DNA of 64,000 nt from assembly GCA_903813345.2 (NCBI GenBank), contig CAIIXF020000007.1, positions 27,453,564 through 27,517,563 on the forward strand. Reading direction: 5' to 3'. How positions within the stretch are numbered: the stretch's first letter is position 1; the number at the start of each line of letters is the position of its first letter. This document shows, one piece after another, positions 1 through 12,100 of this stretch. Made by a program: the position numbers and the translations under genes. Below the pieces are notes generated by a model, which was not told the DNA's origin, did no database searches, and saw only the letters and a program-made list of their open reading frames with translations. This DNA is from Owenia fusiformis. Lineage: Eukaryota; Annelida; Polychaeta; Sabellida; Oweniidae.

Positions 1-77
1 TTTCTTCACACTCCTGTGCTTAATATGTTAATTAAAATACATTCATTTATCTTTTATAGTCAAAATGTGTAGTCTAC

Positions 78-178
78 CTAACATGTGAGATATCCCCAAT
101 TGTCCACCAGTAGCTGCTACTTCTTCAGATGTGTCAACTGATGCTTCTGCGTGTTTACAGTCGCTACGGTCCATCCAC
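78..178 (-). CDS. Gene A exon 17: end of S2 before M4
   Basis: Acceptor TTGGATAG, donor GTAGAC (a weaker match), phases 2 in, 1 out. It encodes WMDRSDCKHAEAS, with the second disulfide-type cysteine, and ends GGQLGISHMLG. In relatives this is followed immediately by G-V-F and the M4 helix, which must be to the left of the window. A read-through to the TGA near 39 is possible but would delete M4. Confidence 0.82.
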
Positions 179-3100
179 CTATCCAATAGCACAACAAACT
201 TTTATGGTGGGAGAGCTTCTGGAGAATATGATCCTAGACGAATTGGAGCATTTAATTTTTGAGATCCGACTATAAAGAGCATTTAACAATTCATTTTACT
301 CACCATTTCTTCTTTATTTCATCAATGTAACCTATCTCTCGTAGTTGCATAATATGAGACGATAGTTCATGCTTATAAGGAGAGCGCTTCTGTAAACCAA
401 AACCAAAGCTAATTTTGCCAAACCTTCTGCCAACTGTTTTGACTGTGTTGCATGGTTCGCTTTGTGCTATGAAATCCAAGACGACGTCATCCCAAATAAA
501 TGCATAGTTACCTTGACGAACCTGAAATCGACATGTGTGAATTTAGAATTTGAGGTAACGTGTGTCAGACCAACATTTGAACAACAAATAAAAGTAAACT
601 GTTTGTACAGATCGATTACATGTACACATGTCAGACAGTGAAATTGGTTAAAGCTACTGACCCAAGTTAACTTTTAATATATTCATAATAAACATGTACA
701 ATTGCATAATAACAATAGTTGTCAAGTGCACAAACAAATTGTTTGAGATTAAGAATTTTCAATATGTTCAGATATCTTCATCAGGTAAACTCAGGCATGT
801 AAACCTTATGAAAATGTGTTCAAGAATTCAAATTTTATATGCTGATTCCTGTTCAAGATGAAATTTTCATGATGGCTGCATGTGTCGGTGGGATTAGCTA
901 CTCCGTGGAGTTGCTGTTATCTAGTTTTTATTCAAAACTGTTTTTGTTGAAATAAACGCCACAATGCAAAGGCATTGCAAGCTTAAAATTACAAGTCAAC
1001 TCGGACTATAATCAATTCGGACCCAAATTTACTAATTCCCTTGTACATGTATTTCCTGAGCTTCTATTTAAAGCAAGTTGAAATGCCTACTCTTTTCACA
1101 CCCTCCACTGTGTTCTTTACAAATTCTCCATTTTGTTCCATGAAGTACATCATATCCTGGTAGAGTGTTATCTTACTGATCATGAAGAATTCATATGGGG
1201 CTGCGAATTCATTGGTTCCTGGAGGAGAAAGGAAACGGAGGCGTTTGAAATAAGAAGAACAAGGCATTAACATGACAAAATGTCACCACCTAAAACAATT
1301 TGGTCAATTTAAAGCAAGTTGGAAAATACCTTTTGACCTTAAGAATGTTTTTGAAGATTTGAGCTTCTGGGATCTTGTAGATGATTTTGAAAAAAGAAAT
1401 TGTTCAATCTGAAGCAAGTTAAAACTAGTTGCACACAAATCTTAAGTCAGATTTGAACTTCTTAGAACATGTAGATGATTTTGAAAAAAAAATTCGTCAA
1501 TTTGAAGCAAGTTGAAAAAATACCTCTTTGACTTTTTTTGACATTGAGAAGGTCATTGAAGGTCAAATGTCAAATGTAAAGTCAGATTTGAACTTCTGAG
1601 AACATGTAGATGATTTTGAAAAAAAATTAAGTAAATTTGAAGCAAGTTGAAAAAAGACCTTTTTGACCTTGAAAAGGTCATTGAAGGTCAAATCTAAAGT
1701 CAGATTTGAACTTCTGAGAACATGTAGATGATTTTGAAAAAAATTAGTCAATTTGAAGCAAGTTGAAAAAAGACCTTTTTGACCTTGAGAAGGTCATTGA
1801 AGGTCAAAGGTCAAATCTAAAGTCAGATTTGAATTTCTGAGAAAATGTAGATGATTTTGAAAAAAAAAATTAGTCAATTTGAAGCAAGTTGAAAAAAGAC
1901 CTTTTTGACCTTTTTTGACCTTCAGAAGGTCATTGAAGGTCAAATGTCAAATCTAAAGTCAAATCTAAAGTCATATTTGAATTTCTGAGAACATGTAGAT
2001 GATTTTGAAAAAAAAATTTAGTCAATTTGAAGCAAGTTGAAAACAGAGTTTTTTGACCTTTTTTGACCTTGAGAAGGTCATTAAAGGTCAAATGTCAAAT
2101 CGAAAAGGCAGATTTGAATTTCTGAGAACATGTAGATGATTTTGAAAAAAAATTTAGTCAATTTGAAGCAAGTTGAAAAAAGACCTTTTTGACCTTTTTT
2201 GACCTTGAGAAGGTCATTGAAGGTCAAATGTCAAATCCAAAGTCAAATCTAAAGTCATATTTGAATTTCTGAGAACATGTAGATGATTTTGAAAAAAAAA
2301 TTTAGTCAATTTGAAGCAAGATGAAAAAATACCTTTTTGACCTTTTTTGACATTGAGAAGGTCATTGAAGGTCAAATGTCAAATCTAAAGTCAGATTTGA
2401 ATTTCTGAGAACATGTAGATGATTTCGAAAAAAAAATTTAGTCAATTTGAAGCAAGATGAAAAAATACCTTTTTGACCTTTTTTGACATTGAGAAGGTCA
2501 TTGAAGGTCATATGTCAAATCTAAAGTCAGATTTGAATTTCTGAGAACATGTAGATGATTTCGAAAAAAAAATTTAGTCAATTTGAAGCAAGTTGAAAAA
2601 AGACCTTTTTGACCTTTTTTGACTTTGAGAAGGTCATTGAAGGTCAAATGTCAAATCTTAAGTCAAATCTAAAGTCAGATTTGAATTTCTGAGAACACGT
2701 AGATGATTTTGAAAACATTTTTTAGTCAATTTGAAGCAAGTTGAAAACAGACCTTTTTGACCTTTTTTGACCTTGAGAAGGTCATTGAAGGTCAAATGTC
2801 AAATCTTAAGTCAGATTTGAATTTCTGAGAACACGTAGATGATTTTGAAAAAAAAATTTAGTCAATTTGAAGCAAGTTGAAAACAGACCTTTTTGACCTT
2901 TTTTGACCTTGAGAAGGTCATTGAAGGTCAAATGTCAAATCTAAAGTCAGATTTGAAGGTCAAATGTCAAATCTAAAGTCAAATCTAAAGTCAGATTTGA
3001 ATTTCTGAGAACATGTAGATGATTTTGAAAAAAAAATTAGTCAATGTGAAGCAAGTTGAAAAAAGACCTTTTTGACCTTGAGAAGGTCATTGAAGGTCAA

Positions 3101-6100
3101 ATGTCAAATCTAAAGTCAGATTTGAACTTCTGAGAACATGTAGATGATTTAGAAAAAAATTGAAGTCAGTCTAAACAGTATTTGTTAAGTTATAGGAAGT
3201 TGTAAGAAATTGTTACAGACGCCGGACGCCAACCGCCGGACGCCAACCGCCGGACGCCGTCGCAAAAAAATGGAGACCATAACAATATGTCACCACTTTT
3301 GGTGGTGACATAATAATTTTCGCTTAAATATTTTAATCTAACTAACCGGCATGTACAGGGTGTCCCGAAAGTATGGGGCCCCTCCTTGGCAGACATACAC
3401 CAATGTCCCCATAGTATGTATCATAAATCATTTTAAAGCCAAACCATTTCATTTTTTTATTTTTATTTATTTATTTATTTCATGATAATATAACAATGGA
3501 ATGTACAAAGCATGTGCACTCGACACCCTTAGTAATTGGGCGTATCAGTGCATATATCAAACATTATTGCAGAGCAATCACAAAACATATAATATATCAC
3601 AAAACATATAATATATAACAGTATAACATACATTATCTAAATTGTTTAGATGCAATACAGAAACTTTGAAGTCTGGATATAAATAATTAATTTAAATGGA
3701 ATGTGATCTTCTATAGTATTTCCATTCATCTTTTCCAAAAGGTCCTTTTTAATGTTGTGTTTAAAAGAATTCAAAGTTTTACATGTTCGAAATACAATTG
3801 GCAAAGAATTCCATAAAATAGCACCAGAATATGTCACTGATCTTTTTGTCAATTCAGTTTTTATTTTGCTGGGCCGTATATTATGAAACTGTCTTGTAGT
3901 ACGATTACCAACATTATGATTGTGCATGTATGTAAAGTAGTTTTTGAAAAGATAAGCAGGAAAATTTGATGGTTCCTTGACACAATTATACATAAATTTT
4001 GATTTCTCTAACCTGTGAATGTCAAAAATTGTTAAGATTTTCATTTCCCTAAATAATGGTACACTAGATTGTTGATAATCTGCATTACAAATCAGTCTTA
4101 CAACTTTTTTCTGAAGATTAAGTAATGGTGTAAGTGTAACGGATTTGGGTCTTAGGATGTATAATTTCTCAGTTATCTCTGTATTTACATAAAGGCTGAA
4201 GGTCCTCATATAATGGTCAAACTTAGTTGTCATTTGTCAACCAATCATGTATCAGTATCTAGACTTAGTTCTGGGTTTCATAGAGGCTGGTGGTCTTTAG
4301 ACAGTAGGCACACTTCCATTGTATCTTTCAACCAATCACTTTACAGTCTGGTCATCTTCAGTCCACTCAAGTTTTGGTGCAAGCAGTCTTTTACTATGGA
4401 ATATTCTCAGTACCAACTGCATTCTAACATTTGCTTCAGTCACTTAACCAATCATCGGTCCATAATTTGTCATGGTCAGTTTTAGGGATGTCCATAGTCT
4501 TTTAGTACTCAAGTTAACCAATCAATGGCTTCCGTGTCTTGGTCCCCCTGTACATGCAGCACTTGGGGTCTCAGGGGTATATAAGTAAATGTTCACCATC
4601 AGTACCTCAGTCTCGCTCCTGGCTCGCTTGGGTAAAGGTCTCCAGCTCTGGTAAGTCTTTGTGGATATTTGGACTAGGAATCAATTAAGGAGTTCAGTTT
4701 ATCAATTAGTCGGATATATATTTGTCACCATCTTGGATATTTACTTAAGTCGCAGGCACTTGGTTGTTTTGGGGTGAGTTATCAATGCATCATTTACAGG
4801 TACTTTGAACACATGATTTGTTTGACATTATTGTGTGAGATAATTGCAAGCTATCAGTCCAGGTATTGTACTTAGATTTAATTAGTATTGAGGTTACAGG
4901 AGTTGTACTTGTATGCATTTCTTATTGTTATGTAACATGTTCATGTACCTTATGACTTATAATTAAACAATATAGTAACGTTGATTATTGTTGACCTCAA
5001 ACCTAAACGTTTTGTTTGACACTTATTATTAAATCAACCCCCACGAAACTGCACAAACCCCAACACAACACCTTGGGTCGTTACATAATTTGGCGCAGTC
5101 GGCAGGATTTAAATGTAATTTATTGCATTTATTGGTTACTTCCATGTAACTACGTACTTGGGCATTCTATTTCCATTAATTTGCTTTGATCGCTGAAACA
5201 CTGGTTATTACTTTCATTGTCATCACGGCTCTAATTTTTTTGTTAGGTGTGCTATTTTAAGTGTACATTAATCGCAAGTATATGGGTTACCAACTTTGAG
5301 CGTGGTCGCTCTTAGGTATATTTTTTAGCGTATTGGTTATTTTTTTGGTGTATACTTATTCCGTTTACGGAATTTCGGTTTGGACAGAAACAGCAATATA
5401 TCTAGTTAGATAAAAGAGTGTACTATTTTCCCGATCTGCGGGAGTCCAAACAGAAGTGTCTGTCCAATGCACAGCACGGGTATATATTTTTTATTTTTTC
5501 AAGTGTCCTTCATAGGAACATTGGTTATTTTTTTGGTGTATACTTATTCCATTTACGGAATTTCGGTTTGGACAGAAACAGCAATATATCTAGTTAGATA
5601 AAAGAGTGTACTATTTTCCCGATCTGCGGGAGTCCAAACAGAAGTGTCTGTCCAATGCACAGCACGGGTATATATTTTTTATTTTTTCAAGTGTCCTTCA
5701 TAGGAACATTGGTTATTTTTTTGGTGTATACTTATTCCGTTTACGGAATTTCGGTTTGGACAGAAACAGCAATATATCTAGTTAGATAAAAGAGTGTACT
5801 ATTTTCCCGATCTGCGGGAGTCCAAACAGAAGTGTCTGTCCAATGCACAGCACGGGTATATATTTTTTATTTTTCAAGTGTCCTTCATAGGAACGCTGGT
5901 TATTTTTTTGGTGGTATCTTTTTGTGTACTGGTGTTTATTTTTATTTTTTTCTGAAATATTTGAAATAAGCACAACCTTAAACAAACCAAAGAGCCATTA
6001 TATTCCATCTTAACCAGAAACCAGTGTTTTCAAAGCTTTATCTTGGTGCCCAGTTTTAATAATAATTCTTCTCGAAAATTTTGAATTTTGAAAATTGGGA

Positions 6101-9100
6101 ATTATTTAGAGTCTTTTTAGGCAATTGGCAAATAGCACAGCACAACCAGATTTGTACTGACAGAGATATTAATTACTACATTGTGATCTGTATATAAGGT
6201 ATAGCCAAGAGCGTTCGAAATCGAATAATTAGCTTTTAATGGGATGTGTTTGTTTTGCATCAGACAGTCAGAGGATAACAGTTGTTTAAAAACAAAGCCA
6301 CAAATTAAAATTGGTAAGTAGTAGTTATGCCCAGTGGAGCCAGGAGCGACATTCCCAATTCAAGGGTAGGAATTGGTATGGTTATCAAAATTATATTATG
6401 TGCATTGGTGTGTACATTATGTAGTATATCCCAGTCGAGTACCCAGGGTCACGAAAACAATGTGTAAAATAAAAAAAGGGAAAGTGTTGTCAAAATATGC
6501 AATGAAAAGAAAGGGTATCAAGATGTGTTATGCGCATTTGTGTATGTATTGAGGAGTGTATCCCAGCCAAGTATCAAAGGTTAATGAAAACAATGTGTCC
6601 CAGGCAATGTGGAAACTCAGAAAGGGAGAGAGTAATCAAAAAAATATGTCTGAAAGGGAATGGTATCAAAAATATGTTATGCGCATTTGTGTGTGTATTG
6701 GGGACTATATCCCAGCCGAGTATCCCAGTCCCAGGTTAATGAAAACAATGTGTCCCAGGCAATGTGTAAACTAAATAGGGAGAGAGTTATCAAAAATATG
6801 TCATGAAAGGGAAAGGTATCAAAAATATGTTATGCGCATTTGTGTGTGTATTGGGGAGTATATCCCAGCCGAGTATCCCAGTCCCAGGTTAATGAAAACA
6901 ATGTGTCCCAGGCAATGTGTAAACTAAGAAAGGGAGAGGGTTATCAAAAATATGTCATGAAAGGGAAAGGTATCAAAAATATGTTATGCGCATTTGTGCA
7001 TTTGTGTGTGTATTGGGAGTATATCCCAGCCGAGTATCCTAGGCCCAGGTTCATGAAAACAATGTGTACCAATGTGTAAACTCAAAAGGCAGATTCCCAT
7101 GGTTGCAGTTGTGCCTCTGCTAGGTACAGGTCATAAGTGTCTCCAGTTATATAAAGTCTATCAGTAATTGTCAATTGATAGACATTGTCCCATTCATCCC
7201 TATAGGGAAAGAGAAGTTCCACAAATGTATCAAATTCACATTCTAGAGTTTATGAGCAAGTAAAGGAAAGTGCATTGATTAGACTGAAATATGAATAAGT
7301 AATGGAGTGTGAATAATCAGAGTTTATAATGAATGAACCATATTCCAGTTCAAAGGGTGGTTTATTTGTTGTGAAGAGTATAAGTATGAATGTGATTATC
7401 AGGATCACATTGCTCTCATTGACCCATTGACCAGGTATAACAAATCTAAATCCCATGAAAGTAAAGTACACAAGTGTGTTCAGATAAAATGACCAGAGCT
7501 GTCAATCAAAATTTACATAAGTGTGCTACCATAAATTGCCCCTCCCCCTGGTGTCTGTGGGAATGGTGATTTGGTTTTTGTTTGGGTTTCCAGAAGACAA
7601 ATAAACAGAAATGTATAATGCAGATACAGCCCCCTCACTTTGGTGGTATCAGGTAACAAGGGATCTCATTAGAGTACCTGAATAAATCAAAATATGATAT
7701 AATCGATATGTGTGCCCTTAATGACTTAATAAATGTGCAGAAATTAATTAAGCATGTATGGATTGAAAATTAATTATAAGTTGAGATTTGTTCAGGATCT
7801 CCCAGGGATTGTCAAAGGATACATGTGAATGATATAAGTACATGTGTAACTCATAAAGATGAGAGGTGGCCACCTTTTTTTTAGTAGAATCAGATCAGAA
7901 CAGACAGCCGACAGCCGACAGTTAGAATAAACAGATTAAAAGCAGTAAACAGCAGCAGAAATATATACAGCAGATAGTCAGAATAATCAAGCAGAACAAT
8001 CAGAATTAGTGTTGATTTAGTTTACCAATCAAGTTTAAGCCAGTTATGTGCCAGTTGCACACTGGTGATCTCATTCACTTTGTTGAGACACAGAAATTCA
8101 AGTGTAGAAACCAATTCAGGTAGTTAGTCAGTTAGTCAGACAGTTGATTCATGTGGTAATTCACAAACAGTTAAGCATCTTTGTGCTTTAATGACACATG
8201 TACTCTATCATACAATCCTATTTGATTCAATGAAGTGTGTGCACCACTGAGAAAGTTATATCAAAAGGCAACCCTGGTAAAATATTCGAAAGGTAATAGG
8301 TAATTTTTGTAGCTTACTAATTGATTTAGTCCATATAAACTTTTAATGGGTAGGGCTAGGTTCATTAGTTGGTGATAAAATTTGCTTTAATGTTATGGAA
8401 CATTAATTATTCAAATTACTACCATTGTAGAATGGATTATGATTATTAGGGACTTATAAGTGTGTAATGAAACTAAAGACTGTTAACTGATGCAAGATAA
8501 GTAAAGTAGAAAAAGTTTAGTTCAAGTAATGCAAGGCAAGTGGGAATTCTAATGCAATGCAAAAAGGAGTAAAAGTAGTAGTTCTTAATGAAGTATGTTG
8601 ATAGGAAGAGTAAAGGTCGAAATTAGTTTCAGTTATATTCTTATACACTGCATCAAATGTGGAATTTCTAGTAATTTCTAGACGTGCTTAGTCGGTCTAG
8701 GAACTCCGTGTATCTAGAGATTTCTAGGCGTACTTAGACGTGCTTAGAGCTGGCGTGGACAGAGCGTGACTAGAGTCTAGAAATCCTTGTTATAAATTAA
8801 GAAGGTCTGTTTAAATGGGTATTTCCACTAATCAACACCCATTATTTCGCATTGACAAGTACCAGGGCCAAATCCAGCATTTGCTAAGGGGATGACTTTT
8901 GAATTATTCCAGGGGTGAGGTCACATTTGATATTTGCTCAAAAATTACACGAAAACTGCTCAAAATGGTGAAAGAATTATTGGCCAGGGGATACAGTATT
9001 ATTTTAAACTAGACATCTCTGTCGGCGAGGGGGGGGGGGGCTAACTTATTCCAGGGGTGGGGTCACATTTGATATTTGTTCAAAATCACACGAAAACTGC

Positions 9101-12100
9101 TCAAAATGATGAAAAAATAATTGGCCGGTGGATGCAGTATTATTTTAAACAATACATTACTGTCGGCGAAGGGGAGGGGGGGGGGCTAACATATAGTTGA
9201 AATTACAGAATACGCTACCTTAATTTTTGATAATCTATAAAAATAATCTTGTCATAAACAACTACTGATTTATATATGTGAATGGATATTTGTAAATTTG
9301 GTTTAAAAAGAAACTGAATATAGGGTAAAAATGAGGGAGACACAGACGTCGGAAGAGTGGGGATAAAATCTAATCAACACTAAGCTGAGACAGAATGAGA
9401 ATCATATGTCTGGACTCGCAAGATTTTCATAAACATATTTGTTGATTGCTCGCGAAAACAAAAACAAATTTCAGGGTTCATTGGCATCACACAATATTTG
9501 CAAAATGGAGGAGTGCATTTTCCCAGGATTTAAAACAATGCTTTACTTTAAACGTCGCCCCTCATACTAGCATACACTTTAACTATCAGATTCAGGAGCA
9601 CCCTGCCCTTGATATATTAATACATAGTTTTCTTGTACCCCTTTTCAAAAATACAACGAACTAAATACATAGTAATAATGATCTTGGAATTGATTTCTTT
9701 GATCTGTAATCTAGATCACACAATAACTAATTAACTGTTTGATTGCGTTTTGCTTCTTCAAAGACGGGATATCCCTAAATTACCTTGATTACAGCATGGG
9801 CTTTCAAGTGAGTCCATGATTGCAGTCTACATAGTCTATCTAGGCTATTTTTAATTCCTCGTTATTTTAGTTGTGTATCTCTGAATCCCGGCTCTGATTA
9901 TCATATACAATTTACTTTAACCAATTTTACCCGTTTTTTGAACTTCAAAACTGTCACATACATATTGATAGTCCCTAATCATATTAGGACCAATAACAAA
10001 CAACATAATTAAAACTGGAAAACATACAATACATATTCATCATCTCATCTATTTCTCCGGTTTGTATCTCCCGGTAATCTTTATGCCTTGAGCCACCCCC
10101 CCCCCCCCTTACAGATACTTTAGATACACTTATTTTCACGCTACTTAATTTGACGAATTTGCTCAATTTCAAATATTGGAGGCAATTTAATTTGGCGGAA
10201 TCAGGACTGAAGTTTAATCTTTGTCTATGTTTAGACATGGGCTATCAAAAGATTCTCTTGAAAGCCCATGGTTTATGTCATTAGGACGGGTATTTACTAA
10301 GATATTTTCTGTATTTCTTTTGGGATAATGTATGACATGTTGATGACATGCTCAGTTGACAGGAAAGGGGCCCCAGAAGTTTAATTTCTGAAGTGCATTT
10401 GACAAAAATTCCAAACTGAAATTTGACCGATTTTAATTTGGCGGATTTTCTGACTCCGTCAATCCGTCTAATTAAAACGGGAGCCAAAGTAAGTATCTTC
10501 AGTTATATCAATATTTTTTTGTATCTATCTGACATTATAATTTCGAAGAGAGATTCTCCCGGGGGCATTCGGGATTTCGAACATAATAAACTTAATTTGA
10601 AATTGATTCTGAAATTCTGTCAGAATGGAATACATGGACCTGGTTACATGGTTTATCTTATTCTAAATGGACAAATACGATCGCAGGGGCAGGAAACTCC
10701 CCCGTAGTTGACATTTTGTTCATATAAAAGGCATTTGCATTAATCCTTTTGATAACTTTCTTTCGCAGTTGGTCTCTTGACCCGAAACATTCTGGCTACA
10801 ACAATACAATTGAGTTTTAGAGAAAAAAGTGTGACTAACCACCCTAAGAGGAACGTTGGAGCTTTTTAAGACCACATTAAGCCCCGACTTTAACTAACAT
10901 CCCCCGGTAACATCCTAACCCATGTTAAAGCCAAGCTTTTCCAGGATATCTTCAATCAATCCTCAACCCCTGTTAAAGACCCATTTTACAGGGTGTCTAC
11001 ACCGGGGCCTACCCCCTTGACCCTCGTTAAAATCCTACTTTTGAAGGTAACATACCCCTTCAACCTCCATTCAAAACCCTACTTGTACAGGGTACCTAGC
11101 CCTAAATCCCATGTTAAAGCCCTTATATTTGCCTGGTACATACATACCCCCCTCCCTCTCAAGCCGTACTTTTGCTGTTCCCCACTGCTGAATTCATTTG
11201 TGAACTATTATTTTGCTATAATGAATCCTGGTGGATGTGATATCTGTAAAATATACAAAATGTACATTATATATGCGGTCTTGGGTGTGAGGGGGTTCAT
11301 TTAAAAAAAACAATTTGGGGGGGTCTCACGTTTGACAATCAGAGACAAAGGTTTCAAATTTGTTAAACAAAGCATGGAATGCCCATGAACCAATTATGAA
11401 TATTATCAAATGAAAACAAAATATAAATTCCTTATAATCCAAATACTTCCTTGTTTTTATAACTGCTGAACCACCTTGATTACAGAAGATATACCGTGGA
11501 GTAGTCTAGAAATAGTTTTTCAAGCTTAGGACCTTATCATGTGGGTCGACACTGTTTATTTATTTGCATAGATATGTTACTGGCCTTGGGGAGGCACACG
11601 ATGCCTTCTAGCAATTTCGGATTTGTATTGTTTGAACTTCTATTTTGTTTAATGCACACTTCTGATCACCATATCAAATCATTTGAATCATACATAATTT
11701 GCACGAGTCTTAGGTTTGAATGAATTAAAATGACGTAAGCTAAGCGTAAAATTTTTGAAAAAAGCCTATCAAAAGACAAATTGTTTTTTGAATAATTTGC
11801 GAGGAAATCAATATTGATGTACCGTATTGAAGTCATGAACAACAGCTTCGAGATGTCAGCCCGAAGACTATCTCCCGGTTCAAATTTCCGCCCTTACATA
11901 ACAGTGTTGTTGGTGGGAAGAGGAAATCGAGTATGTATTGATCTAGTTAATTAGTGATTACAGATAGATTAAAGGAAAGGTGACTTGAAAGTGAATTCTC
12001 AAAATTGAGAATTCTGATTGTAATCAAAACTATATGAATTGATACAAATCGCACGGACATGGACTAGTATTTTGAATCATTTCATATCCTAGCCAACAGC

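Noticed and set aside
3355-3385. CAGGGTGTCCCGAAAGTATGGG as a complete mariner element
   Set aside because: Only one end is visible; I found no partner end nearby.
4213-4485. 90-codon ORF found identically at 19540-19812
   Set aside because: Both copies are in the LTRs, so identity comes from LTR duplication rather than protein constraint; it overlaps the CCAAT boxes.
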